From CAVTLG01 sp963735495 (GTDB lineage Bacteria; Chloroflexota; Ktedonobacteria; Ktedonobacterales; Ktedonobacteraceae), in contig CAVTLG010000002.1 of the NCBI GenBank assembly GCA_963735495.1, forward strand, positions 682,001 through 746,000: a DNA stretch of 64,000 bases. The letters are read 5' to 3'. A program made the position numbers and the translations under genes. The notes beneath the pieces are model-generated. The model was not told where the DNA came from and did no database searches. It saw only the letters and a program-made list of their open reading frames with translations. Each line of letters opens with the position of its first letter. Within the stretch, counting starts at the first letter, position 1. Below are positions 45,578 through 54,552 of the stretch, piece after piece.

Positions 45578-47533
45578 ATGCAGGTACAAACTTCGAAACA
45601 ACCATTTTCTGTAGGTATTACACACAGGACAGATATACAGCCTTTGACGGAGGAAGAAGTACAATTTGAAATCGATATGTGCATCGGCTGTGACCGCTGT
45701 ATGCGCGCCTGCCCGGTTCCTCTGTCAACACAGGTCTCTATCGCGGATCTAAACCGCGCCACCATCTCTGCCGACGTTGCAGCACACGTCGCACGCTTCA
45801 CTGACGAATGCGTGATGTGTGGCTCGTGCGTCCCTGTCTGTCCAGTCGATAATCACCGCGACCTGTTGATGCTTTCGCTCAAGCAACGCCTGGGTGTACC
45901 CTGGGACGGCAAAGTCGATATGAGCCGCATATTAAACTATCTGCCCGCAGGCTGGAATATGCCCATGCTCCTCGGTCGTCTGCGTGAGCAACCAATGTTC
46001 AAAAATCAGCAGCTCATCCTGGATAACTACCTGCTGCATTTCGTCGCCACCTCGAAGCTGCAACTTCTACAACCTGGCTCGGTGGTGATGCAAGAAGGCG
46101 AATTTGGACGGACCACCTATTTCATCCTGGATGGACGCTGTGAACTTTCTTCAAAGGGACCGGATGGGAAGCAGTTACCGGTAGCTATCTTGCAACGCGG
46201 CGAATATATGGGTGAGCAGGGTATGCTGACCGGACAGGTGCGCAATGTACAAGCACGTGCGCAAACTTCGATGGTGGTGCTCGAAGTACCAGAGCAGGTT
46301 ATGCAGCGTCTGATGGAGATTGTACCGGCAGTGCAGCAGTTCTTTGAGCAGTTGAATGCAACACGCTCTATCGAAGCTATCCTCAAACGCATGCCCCTGT
46401 TTCAGGACGTATTGAGCGAAGATATACACCGGCTCGCGAGCCAGACACAGATTAAGCGCTATGATCGGGATGAGCGACTCTTTAGCGAGGATAGCCTGGC
46501 GCAACCACTGCGTGAATCACTGCATATATTGTTGGATGGTTTCGTGAAGGTCGCACGGCACACCGTAGCAGGCACAGGTCACAATAAGAGCAATGAACGC
46601 ATCATAGCATATCGCCAGGGAGGAGATTATTTTGCCGGTGGGCTGGACATGCTAGGAGATCGACGTGCCGTCACCGCAACGGCGATTACCCGTACCTCCG
46701 TCGCAGAACTGGCGCGCTCCGTCCTGCTCTCTTTCTTTAAGCGCTACCCCAACGTCGAACAACGCTTTCAGGAACGACTACAGCTCTATCGTGATACAAC
46801 GGTCGCCGCATATAGTGGTGTCTTTGAACCCATGATGAATGTTCCACGCACGGGACCGCTTAATGAGTTTTCTGACGCTGCCGCGCGCGCCGGGCTGCAT
46901 TCGCTGGTCGAGGGCGGCGTGGTCGAGGGCACAGAAGTGCTCGTCATCGATCTCGATAAATGCATCCATTGCAATGAATGCGAAGAGGCATGCGAGCGAC
47001 GACATGGGCACTCGCGCATGAACCGCAAAGGCATGGTTGTCGGCAATATCAGTATCGCGACAGCCTGTCGGCAATGCCAGGACCCTGTGTGTATGCTTTG
47101 TAGTCGTGCTGGCATCGCTCGCATGCCCAGTGGTGAAGTGTATATTACCGAAAGCTGCATCGGCTGTGGTATTTGTGCCGAACGTTGTCCCTACGACAAT
47201 ATCTCGATTGTGACCCTGACGGAAGACGCTCTGCCGACAGACGCCAGTTGGCAGAAATTTAGCAACTTCTTCCGCAAAGGCTCTGGTAAAGAAGCCGGCC
47301 ACAAGGTTTTACCAATGGCAAACACAGCCCTCACTTCCGGCCCCTTGAATGTGCAGCAACCACCTGACGCCATCAACGAGATCCGCAAGAAGCTCGCCAT
47401 CAAGTGCGATTTGTGCGCAGGCTATAATAATCAGGCATGTGTACAGGCATGCCCGACCGGGGCGGCAATCCGCGTCAATCCCATCACGTTTTTTGGCTCA
47501 ACTGAAGAAATTTTGCGCAAGCGAGCAAAATAA
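45578..47533 (+). CDS. Multi-cluster Fe-S protein with two cyclic-nucleotide-binding domains
   Basis: A 651-residue protein from ATG 45578 (AGGAAGG four bases upstream). Residues 25-100: two 4Fe-4S motifs (CIGCDRCMRACP, CVMCGSCVPVCP). Residues about 150-290 and 290-420: two cNMP/CRP-like domains (LQPGSVVMQEGEFGRTTYFILDG; LLDGFVKVARH and GGDYFAGGLDMLGDRRAVTATA). Residues about 455-640: a DmsB/HybA-like block with CIHCNECEEAC, CRQCQDPVCMLC, CIGCGICAERCP and CDLCAGYNNQACVQACP. Up to six clusters could carry electrons from the flavoprotein to the membrane protein encoded next, with flow possibly gated by a nucleotide or other ligand. Confidence 0.88.
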   Translation: MQVQTSKQPFSVGITHRTDIQPLTEEEVQFEIDMCIGCDRCMRACPVPLSTQVSIADLNRATISADVAAHVARFTDECVMCGSCVPVCPVDNHRDLLMLSLKQRLGVPWDGKVDMSRILNYLPAGWNMPMLLGRLREQPMFKNQQLILDNYLLHFVATSKLQLLQPGSVVMQEGEFGRTTYFILDGRCELSSKGPDGKQLPVAILQRGEYMGEQGMLTGQVRNVQARAQTSMVVLEVPEQVMQRLMEIVPAVQQFFEQLNATRSIEAILKRMPLFQDVLSEDIHRLASQTQIKRYDRDERLFSEDSLAQPLRESLHILLDGFVKVARHTVAGTGHNKSNERIIAYRQGGDYFAGGLDMLGDRRAVTATAITRTSVAELARSVLLSFFKRYPNVEQRFQERLQLYRDTTVAAYSGVFEPMMNVPRTGPLNEFSDAAARAGLHSLVEGGVVEGTEVLVIDLDKCIHCNECEEACERRHGHSRMNRKGMVVGNISIATACRQCQDPVCMLCSRAGIARMPSGEVYITESCIGCGICAERCPYDNISIVTLTEDALPTDASWQKFSNFFRKGSGKEAGHKVLPMANTALTSGPLNVQQPPDAINEIRKKLAIKCDLCAGYNNQACVQACPTGAAIRVNPITFFGSTEEILRKRAK

Positions 47534-47556
47534 CCGCAGATATAAGGAATGAACGT

Positions 47557-48450
47557 ATGTCCGTCACAACGAAACAACCACAAACAGCACAAAAACTACG
47601 CCGTATCTGGAAAGCGCCAACAACCACTGGCCGTTGGTACTGGCTTGCGGCCAGCCTGGTATTTTACGGCGCAATTGTTGCCTGGTTCTACTATGCAGCG
47701 AAGCAGCAAGACCCTGATCCAAGCGTCGACCCGTTCAGACTTTTCGGCATTATTGCCTATGTGTTGGTACTTGCTACGGCTGCGTATTCCCTGCGTCGAC
47801 GCTTTGTGCGTGGCCTGCCGGGGAAAGTGCAAAGCTGGCTATGGATGCATACCTGGATAGGGATTATCACCATCCTGATTGCCATGTTGCATGAAGATTT
47901 CGCATTCATTACGAACAGTTACTGCACGAATCTGAGTTGCCTGACAGATACCTACGACGCAGGTGCAGCGCTCTTTGCGCTCATCTTGCTGGTCATCAGT
48001 GGCATTGTTGGTCGCCTGATCGACGTATGGCAAACGCATGTGATTGCGCGTAACGCCAGTACGAATGGTGTCGGCATTGTGGGCGCACTCGAAGAACGCC
48101 TGCTAGAGCTGGAATACACAATTGAGCGTCTGTGTGCAGGCAAATCCGAAGTTTTCAAACAGTTTTGCTTGCAGACCCTGGGGTCAAATGCCATACCGAC
48201 TATACGCAACAGCACTACTGCTGCGCTTCCAGTACAGGAACGCACGGATTTTCAGCGCGCCTGTGAGACGTTGACAACACGAGCAGATCTTGCCCGATCA
48301 CTACGCGTACAGAAACGGGCCCGTTTAACTATGCGCATCTGGCGTTACACGCATATCACGCTGGCATGTATTGCGTTGCTTGTCATCAGCTATCATGGTA
48401 TCATGGAGATCCTGACAAACATACTTCACCTGATTACTCCTGCGTCATAA
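47557..48450 (+). CDS. Haem-b-like membrane anchor
   Basis: A 297-residue membrane protein with about five hydrophobic segments. Histidines lie inside or at the edge of helices: WMHTWIGIITILIAMLHED (two His spaced 14 apart) and YTHITLACIALLVISYHGIMEIL (two His spaced 14 apart). Paired His with this spacing is the pattern of bis-His haem b in cytochrome b-type subunits. A soluble insertion (about 155-255) separates the last helix. As the third gene of the operon it is probably the quinone- or membrane-linked electron acceptor. RBS AAGGA precedes ATG 47557. Confidence 0.7.
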   Translation: MSVTTKQPQTAQKLRRIWKAPTTTGRWYWLAASLVFYGAIVAWFYYAAKQQDPDPSVDPFRLFGIIAYVLVLATAAYSLRRRFVRGLPGKVQSWLWMHTWIGIITILIAMLHEDFAFITNSYCTNLSCLTDTYDAGAALFALILLVISGIVGRLIDVWQTHVIARNASTNGVGIVGALEERLLELEYTIERLCAGKSEVFKQFCLQTLGSNAIPTIRNSTTAALPVQERTDFQRACETLTTRADLARSLRVQKRARLTMRIWRYTHITLACIALLVISYHGIMEILTNILHLITPAS

Positions 48451-48487
48451 CAGGATATGCGCGCAAATTTACTGGAAGGAAAAGATC

Positions 48488-49837
48488 ATGCAGTGCAAAC
48501 ATTGTAATGCGCACAACGATGAAGATGCCGCCTTTTGTGGTCATTGTGGCAAACAATTGGCTCCAGCCGATATACGCGACGCAGCAGTGGCGTATGCCAC
48601 CCGGCAGGTACGAGCGGATAAACAATGGCCGCATGCCGAACAAAGCCAGCTCGCGGCCCGCGAGATTTCTTTCCAGGTAGCGCAGCCGATGCCATCGCTT
48701 AAAACACCTGCTCCTCCAGCAAAGGAGTTGCAACAAACTCAACCAACATTTCCATTTAATATCCATGATCTACAGGCAAAAACATTTAAGCGGAGCAATG
48801 CCAGGAACATCGCCTTCCTCACCATCATGCTGGCTTTATTGAGTGTGGGTATTCTGGCCGGGGCCATCACATTGATACAGAATGCCCATGCCCAACACAA
48901 TACCGCATCTGGCGGTATTTCCGGTACGAGCGGGACTATTTCTTTCAGCGATAGTCAGAACGGCCAGGGGGATACAGATAGCCTCACAATGAGCGTGAGC
49001 GGACTCGGCACACCCCCTGCTGGCTCGCACTACGCAGCATGGCTGCTGAATGAACAAAAGGAGCATATACTGGCGCTCGGCATGCTATCTGCGCAACCTC
49101 CCCGGCAAGCGGGTCAAACGTTTGCCATGAGCTTCATGGATCAGGGCACAAACCTGCTTGGAGCAGGCAATAAAGTGGAGATCACGCAGGAGACCATCAA
49201 TACGACGCTGCCAACAGGAAAAGTACTGCTGGTAGCCCAATTTCCGCCACTGGCCTTCATCCATATTAAACACTTGCTGGTGGCTTTTCCTACCACGCCG
49301 GGAAACATAGGGTTACTGGTTGGACTACGTGAACAGTCTCAACAATTGCTGGCACAGGCGCAGGCCTTGCAAAATACCACGCAGCAAACAAAAATACAAT
49401 GTATGGCCCAAAATATCATTAACTTGATCGAAGGCAAGAACGGCGAACAGACTCAACCGCTGGCCAAAGTTTGTACAACACTACAGGTGATGGCCGTTGG
49501 TGATGGCTTTGGCCTATTGGGACCAAACGACAATGGCTATATCGCCAATGTCGCCACGCACGCATCGCTGGCAGCTACCCAGCCCGACACAACGGCTGTC
49601 ATTAGAAAGTATGCGCAGCAGGTCATACTCGCAACGAACACGATCAAAGTCTGGCTAGCTACGCTGGATCAAGAGGCGCGCAGGCTTCTGGCAAATCCCG
49701 CTAATACCACAAATATCCCTGATATCCTTACGCTTTCAACGGAAGTGCTCAAAGGGAGCAAAGATAAAACGGCGGCAGGAGTTCTACAAGCATATGCAGA
49801 CGGACAATCAATGGCCACACTTACCCTGGCACCTTAG
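48488..49837 (+). CDS. Zinc-ribbon, one-TM protein with RskA-like extracellular domain
   Basis: A 449-residue protein. Residues 1-27 are a zinc ribbon (CKHCNAHNDEDAAFCGHCG), followed by a disordered linker, a TM helix at about 105-127 and an extracytoplasmic part. Residues 140-265 resemble the C-terminal domain of anti-sigma-K factors (SLTMSVSGLGTPPAGSHYAAWL, LPTGKVLLVAQFPP). The remaining 180 residues are mostly helical and unknown. GGAAGGAAAAG precedes ATG 48488. It closes the redox operon and may sense the state of the complex or envelope stress. Confidence 0.7.
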   Translation: MQCKHCNAHNDEDAAFCGHCGKQLAPADIRDAAVAYATRQVRADKQWPHAEQSQLAAREISFQVAQPMPSLKTPAPPAKELQQTQPTFPFNIHDLQAKTFKRSNARNIAFLTIMLALLSVGILAGAITLIQNAHAQHNTASGGISGTSGTISFSDSQNGQGDTDSLTMSVSGLGTPPAGSHYAAWLLNEQKEHILALGMLSAQPPRQAGQTFAMSFMDQGTNLLGAGNKVEITQETINTTLPTGKVLLVAQFPPLAFIHIKHLLVAFPTTPGNIGLLVGLREQSQQLLAQAQALQNTTQQTKIQCMAQNIINLIEGKNGEQTQPLAKVCTTLQVMAVGDGFGLLGPNDNGYIANVATHASLAATQPDTTAVIRKYAQQVILATNTIKVWLATLDQEARRLLANPANTTNIPDILTLSTEVLKGSKDKTAAGVLQAYADGQSMATLTLAP

Positions 49838-49891
49838 TTGAAGAAAGAGATCCAGGCATGCGCTTCTTATTGACAGGCACATATGTCAATT

Positions 49892-50494
49892 TCAGTTGCG
49901 CACGCCAAGGGCGGGAAGAACGACCCGATCAACGATAGCAGCAAGTTCGGCGTCGTCAGGCGGAGCACCACGTACGAGGTGGTGCACAATCATGAGGGCC
50001 CGACCCGCCTGGCACACTTGAGGCGTAATCACATCCCGCGAGATCTCACCACGAGCGACGCCGCGTTCAAGGATCAGCAGAAGCTGGGAGTGAGGTTCGA
50101 GCACCTGGGAGCGCATAGCAGCAAGGAAGTCAGGATGGCGAGGACGTTCTCCAATAATAGCGCTCATCGCTGCCCCGACCGGACCATTCATAATCTCCCT
50201 GTTGCCCTGGAACTCAGCAATAAGGTCTGCACGGAGATTTCCGGTATCTGGCGTGCTCGTTGTGCACTCTTCAAGAGCGTTGGTCAGGGCATCCAGAACT
50301 AACTCCTGGAGGGAAGACCAGCGGCGATACAACGACATCTTGCCTGTGCGCGCTCGCTCAGCGATGCCTTCCATCGTCAGACGTCTAAAGCCAACGTCAG
50401 CCAACTCGGCCAATGCAGCATCATAGATTGCCTGTAAAAGAGCATCACCGCGTCGTCGTTGTGGCACCAGTTGCCCGTTGCTTGCTCGCCGCAT
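49892..50494 (-). CDS. TetR/AcrR family regulator
   Basis: A 200-residue repressor; AGGAGGAAG is close upstream of ATG 50494. Residues 15-65 are the TetR helix-turn-helix (AIYDAALAELADVGFRRLTMEGIAERARTGKMSLYRRWSS). The C-terminal ligand domain resembles the TetR_C group (GAAMSAIIGERPRHPDFLAAMR). It lies 41 bp after fumC on the same strand and could be the last gene of the asparaginase-mazG-fumC unit. Ligand unknown. Confidence 0.88.
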   Translation of the reverse strand: MRRASNGQLVPQRRRGDALLQAIYDAALAELADVGFRRLTMEGIAERARTGKMSLYRRWSSLQELVLDALTNALEECTTSTPDTGNLRADLIAEFQGNREIMNGPVGAAMSAIIGERPRHPDFLAAMRSQVLEPHSQLLLILERGVARGEISRDVITPQVCQAGRALMIVHHLVRGAPPDDAELAAIVDRVVLPALGVRN

Positions 50495-50535
50495 CCACTT
50501 CCTCCTGTTATCAATCTCCTGTCAAAAAAGAGCGC

Positions 50536-51957
50536 CTATCCGCCGGCAGGACCACCATCCAGACCGGGCTTGGTCATACTCGCCGGGTCCAGAATGCGAT
50601 CCAGGTCCTCTTCGGAGAGGTTGGTCTTCTCGCGCGCCATTTCGCGCACCGTTTTGCCCGTCTTATGAGCTTCCTTAGAGATATTGGCGGCTGCATCATA
50701 GCCAATCACGGGAGCCAGCGAAGTACAGATAGCCAGGCCGCGCTCAACCATCTCTGGTCCCCTGGTGGTCGCCTTCAAACCCTTGACACACTGTACGGTG
50801 AAGTTGTGCACGACTTCCGCTAGCAAGCGTATCGATTGCAACAGATTGTAGGCGCTCACTGGCATCATCACATTGATCTCGAAGTTGCCCGCTTGTCCAG
50901 CCACAGTGATGGTCGTATGGTTGCCCATGATCTGCGCGCAGACCATGCAGACCGACTCGGCAATCACGGGATTGACCTTGCCAGGCATAATCGAGCTACC
51001 AGGTTGTACGGCGGGCAACTCGATCTCGCCAAAACCTGCGCGTGGACCAGAACCAAGCCAGCGTATATCGTTGGCGATCTTCATTAAGCTGACCGCCAGT
51101 GTATTGAGTGCGCCACTGGCAGCCACAACGTTATCCAGCGTACTTTGCGCCTGAAAGTGGCTATCCGTTTCGTGCACCGGCACAGCATTCAGGGCAGATA
51201 AACGCTGACAGACGCGCGCGGCAAAATCTGGATGGGTGTTAATACCTGTGCCAACAGCGGTACCACCAAGCGCGACTTCGGAGAGCTCGCTTTGCGCGCC
51301 GCGTACCCGTTTGATGCCACGCTCGATCTGTCCCGCGTAGCCCAGAAATTCCTGTCCAAGTCGCACGGGTGTGGCATCTTGCAGATGTGTACGCCCGGTC
51401 TTGATTACCGGCATAAACTCCTCAGCCTTTTCCTCCAGCGCCCCCTGCAACTCCTGCAAAGCCGGGAGCAGGCTCCGTTCGCTACTGACCAACGCCGCCA
51501 GATGGATCGCCGTAGGAATCACATCGTTCGAGGATTGTCCAAAGTTCACATGGTCATTGGGATGTACTTTACGCGAGCCACGCGAACCGCCCAATATCTC
51601 GCTGGCGCGATTCGCGATCACCTCGTTCGCATTCATGTTCGTCGAAGTGCCTGAGCCGGTCTGGAAAATATCGAGGACAAAATGGTCATCCAGCTTGCCA
51701 GCAATGACCTCTTGAGCTGCCTGTACGATTGCATCGGCAATATGTGCATCGATATTTCCTAGCTCAGCGTTGACCTGTGCAGCCGCTTGTTTGATCTGTC
51801 CAAGAGCACGAATAAACTCGCGCGGGAAACGCAGGTCGCTGATGGGAAAATTCAGCACGGCGCGCTGAGTACTGGCGCCATAATAGGCATCTATCGGTAC
51901 CCGCATCTCACCCATAGAATCACGTTCGACGCGGGTCTCTTCGGTACTATTCAGCAT
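50536..51957 (-). CDS. fumC: Class II fumarate hydratase
   Basis: A 473-residue fumarase from ATG 51957, preceded by AGGAGGAGG. It interconverts fumarate and malate in the citric acid cycle. The lyase signature GSSIMPGKVNP is present with the catalytic Ser loop, along with GSGTSTNMNANEVIANRA and KTGRTHLQDATPVRLGQE. The length and signature fit FumC more than aspartase, although these are close relatives. Gap to mazG is 40 bp. Confidence 0.92.
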   Translation of the reverse strand: MLNSTEETRVERDSMGEMRVPIDAYYGASTQRAVLNFPISDLRFPREFIRALGQIKQAAAQVNAELGNIDAHIADAIVQAAQEVIAGKLDDHFVLDIFQTGSGTSTNMNANEVIANRASEILGGSRGSRKVHPNDHVNFGQSSNDVIPTAIHLAALVSSERSLLPALQELQGALEEKAEEFMPVIKTGRTHLQDATPVRLGQEFLGYAGQIERGIKRVRGAQSELSEVALGGTAVGTGINTHPDFAARVCQRLSALNAVPVHETDSHFQAQSTLDNVVAASGALNTLAVSLMKIANDIRWLGSGPRAGFGEIELPAVQPGSSIMPGKVNPVIAESVCMVCAQIMGNHTTITVAGQAGNFEINVMMPVSAYNLLQSIRLLAEVVHNFTVQCVKGLKATTRGPEMVERGLAICTSLAPVIGYDAAANISKEAHKTGKTVREMAREKTNLSEEDLDRILDPASMTKPGLDGGPAGG

Positions 51958-51997
51958 ATATCCTCCTCCTCTTTGAGCATGTAATTTACCTGTGATA

Positions 51998-52327
51998 TTA
52001 TACCATCTGATCAGGCTGCCAGCGTTTTGCGTCACGCCGACGATACTTTGCCATCACCGCGTCAAAAGCGCTATCCAGGTCTATATCCAGGGAGTTAGCC
52101 AGAGATGCCACAATGTAGAGGATATCTCCCAGTTCTTTCTCGACGCTTCCCTCTGCCTCGCTGGCCTTCTTCGGCTTTTCTCCATAGCTATGATTAATCT
52201 CACGAGCCAGTTCGCCCACCTCTTCAGTCAGCCGCGCCAGGCTAGAGAGCGGTGCCCAGTAGTGACCATGCCACTCATTTTTAATAAGATCATCTATCTC
52301 TTGCTGTACGTCACGCAATGTTCTCAT
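51998..52327 (-). CDS. MazG-like nucleotide pyrophosphohydrolase
   Basis: A 109-residue all-helical protein with the MazG/iMazG metal site: EEVGELAREI (ExxE) and KELGDILYIVASLAN (ExxD). Single-domain members hydrolyse (d)NTPs to the monophosphate plus pyrophosphate, for instance to remove damaged nucleotides. The start lies four bases after the stop of the isoaspartyl peptidase gene, and its ribosome site AGGGG is inside that gene, so they are translationally coupled. Confidence 0.85.
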   Translation of the reverse strand: MRTLRDVQQEIDDLIKNEWHGHYWAPLSSLARLTEEVGELAREINHSYGEKPKKASEAEGSVEKELGDILYIVASLANSLDIDLDSAFDAVMAKYRRRDAKRWQPDQMV

Positions 52328-52331
52328 TATG

Positions 52332-53213
52332 TTATACCCCTGTCACTGGTTTCAGTAGAGCATCATCGATATAGCTATAAGACATATACTGGCTATTCCT
52401 GGCAAAGCCAGTATTACCCATGTGGTCCACAACGATCAAACCGCCGGTTCCCATAGCATGTTTGCCCAGAAAAGCGATGGCAGCTTCCGCCGCCTCATGC
52501 GCGCTGGCTCCTTGCGCGACAAAATCGGCGGCCCGTTTCGCGATTAGCAGCCGAATGAAATCCTCACCATAGCCGGTACAGGCGACAGCAGCATGTGTGT
52601 CTGCGTAGAAACCGCAACCCACTAGAGGCGCGTCTCCGACACGACCAACAACCTTATTGACGATGCCACCTGTAGAGCTTGCAGCAACCAGATGACCGGC
52701 ACTATCCAGAGCAACAGCGCCGACAGTGCCATGTTTTTGCGTCATCGGTTGATCCCCAGTCTCCTTAACCTGTTGCCATTTGGTATACTGGCGTTCGGTC
52801 AACAGATCTTCGAACTTACAGCGTGTCATCCCTTGTCGTATGGCGAACTCCTGCGCTCCACGGCCACTGAGTAGCACGTGGGGACTCTCTAACACCTTGC
52901 GGGCCAGCAGAATAGGATTTTTGATCAGTTCAACGCTAGCTACAGCTCCTACATTCAATGTATGCCCTTCCATCAAGCCAGCATCCATCTCGATGTGACC
53001 TTCTGCAGTGAGGCAAGAACCCGTACCGGCATTAAATGCTGGATTATCTTCCAGGCTACAAACAGCAGCTTCTACGGCATCGAGCGCGGAACCAGCTGCT
53101 TGCAAGATGCGCCATCCCTGTAATACTGCCTGTTTACACCCAGACTGAGCACTTTCTATACGTGTAGGATCAGTAAGACCAGCTCCACCATGCACGATGA
53201 GAGCTATCGACAT
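52332..53213 (-). CDS. Isoaspartyl peptidase/L-asparaginase (Ntn hydrolase)
   Basis: A 293-residue plant-type asparaginase from ATG 53213 (GGAGGAG upstream). It is made as an inactive chain that cuts itself before a Thr: the site is QKHGTVGAVALDSAGHLVAASSTGG, with Thr in GTVGA as the nucleophile of the beta chain. N-terminal HGGAGL and the later GDAPLVGCGFYAD are family marks. It hydrolyses beta-aspartyl dipeptides and asparagine. Likely first gene of the operon with mazG, fumC and tetR. Confidence 0.92.
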   Translation of the reverse strand: MSIALIVHGGAGLTDPTRIESAQSGCKQAVLQGWRILQAAGSALDAVEAAVCSLEDNPAFNAGTGSCLTAEGHIEMDAGLMEGHTLNVGAVASVELIKNPILLARKVLESPHVLLSGRGAQEFAIRQGMTRCKFEDLLTERQYTKWQQVKETGDQPMTQKHGTVGAVALDSAGHLVAASSTGGIVNKVVGRVGDAPLVGCGFYADTHAAVACTGYGEDFIRLLIAKRAADFVAQGASAHEAAEAAIAFLGKHAMGTGGLIVVDHMGNTGFARNSQYMSYSYIDDALLKPVTGV

Positions 53214-53400
53214 ATCACGGTTCTCCTCCATGTTGGTTTGCATAAATTGTATCATGAATGTCTGGCATATGAGCGATTGCCACTTTGCAATGTCAGCCAG
53301 ATTTCATAGGGGAGAGCTTGACGCAAGAGCAACGAGGGGTGATTTTTGCACTGTAAATAGGGATTTTTCGATGGGTCTCCATCCTTCCGGGGAAACGTTG

Positions 53401-53472
53401 GGAACGTGGGTAGGGGCGTCACCTCGCGTGCGCCCAGGGGCGGTCGCAAGGACACGCCCCTACCCACGTTCC
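53401..53472. repeat. 72-bp REP-like hairpin element
   Basis: GGAACGTGGGTAGGGGCGT (53401-53419) pairs perfectly with 53454-53472, giving a 19-bp stem. The internal 34 bp are GC-rich and partly self-complementary. The TAGGGGC core is also present in the GTAACT-end elements at 9.8 and 18.9 kb. The rest of 53214-53564 shows no gene. Confidence 0.6.
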
Positions 53473-53564
53473 TCCTCAAGGGCGGAGAACCTTTTCGATT
53501 AGCGCGTGGAGCGGGTCCCGCCAGGAGCGACAAGCAGAGCTGACAGAACCTGCGTTTTTCCTTG

Positions 53565-54194
53565 CTAACTCTTTGACACAATCCCGCTGAAGTAGACACG
53601 CCCCAGATACTTTGCCAGGTCCTCGGGCGAGATTTCGTGGTACATGAGGAGACGGTCATAGCTACGCGGAGCAAAAAGATGAAAAAAGGCTCCGGCCATC
53701 ACAGATGTTGGAATAGAGGCGTCGAACTCACCAGCGGCCTTGCCATCTTCCAATAGTTGGGTGACACGGGCAGCCATCGTTTGCCACAGCTCATAGAAAC
53801 AACTGCCTTTTTCGACTAATAAACGCTTCATATCCACCGCATTATAGAGAGATGAGAGAAGTTGTGTATGCTTACTAAAAAAACCTGTATACATAAAGTG
53901 AAGGAGCGCTTCAAGCTTTGCGCGCGGGGTCGGCATTGACGCAATTTCGTTATCAATACCCTGTAGAAAGGCATGCATATCACGTTGAAAGATAGCCACT
54001 ACCAATTCTTCTTTGCCAGGAAAATGTAGATAAATCGTTCCCTTGGCAATACCAACGCGTGCAGCAATTTCATCCATTGAGGCCTCATAATAGCCTTTTT
54101 CCAGAAACACTTCTTCAGCAACAGCTAAAATGAGAGCCTCACGCTCTTGACGGTGTTTTTCCTTCAAAGAAGGAGAAGAATGCGACGATTGCAT
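53565..54194 (-). CDS. TetR/AcrR family regulator, probably self-regulated
   Basis: A 209-residue repressor from ATG 54194 (GAGAGG seven bases upstream). Residues 15-65 form the TetR HTH (EREALILAVAEEVFLEKGYYEASMDEIAARVGIAKGTIYLHFPGKEEL), the pattern of FadR/AcrR-like proteins. Its own promoter has a palindromic operator just after the -10 box. The M20 peptidase gene is divergent and may share control. Confidence 0.88.
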   Translation of the reverse strand: MQSSHSSPSLKEKHRQEREALILAVAEEVFLEKGYYEASMDEIAARVGIAKGTIYLHFPGKEELVVAIFQRDMHAFLQGIDNEIASMPTPRAKLEALLHFMYTGFFSKHTQLLSSLYNAVDMKRLLVEKGSCFYELWQTMAARVTQLLEDGKAAGEFDASIPTSVMAGAFFHLFAPRSYDRLLMYHEISPEDLAKYLGRVYFSGIVSKS

Positions 54195-54330
54195 CACTGC
54201 ACCTCTCAAACTGAGCAGTTTCCTTGAGAGTACTACGGAAGAGCAACATTTTCTCTCCCCGTTTGAGACACTCTCACTGCGTGCCATGCTTTTACACGGC
54301 CTGTGTTTTCCACGAACACAAGATAAATTG

Positions 54331-54376
54331 ATGACTTTTCAGTCATAATTTTACGATAAAGTCACGGTTTTGTCAA
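54331..54376 (-). promoter_or_regulatory. tetR promoter with palindromic operator
   Basis: Minus strand TTGACA (54371-54376), 17-bp spacer, TAAAAT (54348-54353) is near consensus. ATGACTTTTCAGTCAT (54331-54346), a perfect 6-bp dyad with 4-bp spacer, covers the start site, ideal for repression. Confidence 0.75.
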
Positions 54377-54552
54377 GGGAGCAAGCATTCCATATAGGAT
54401 AGAGCTGGCATTGACAATAGCTGTCTGCGCCTGATACCCTACAAGTGCTACGGTGAGTGTAGCCGACTATAGCCAAAGAGATGCTGGGGGGCGCTTTCGA
54501 CGAGAGCGATATCAAATGAGAGCAGCAGTTCTAAAGATAAAAGGATAACGAA

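Noticed and set aside
46778..47302. 174-residue minus-strand frame inside the Fe-S gene
   Set aside because: Antisense shadow of a gene with many intact cysteine motifs.
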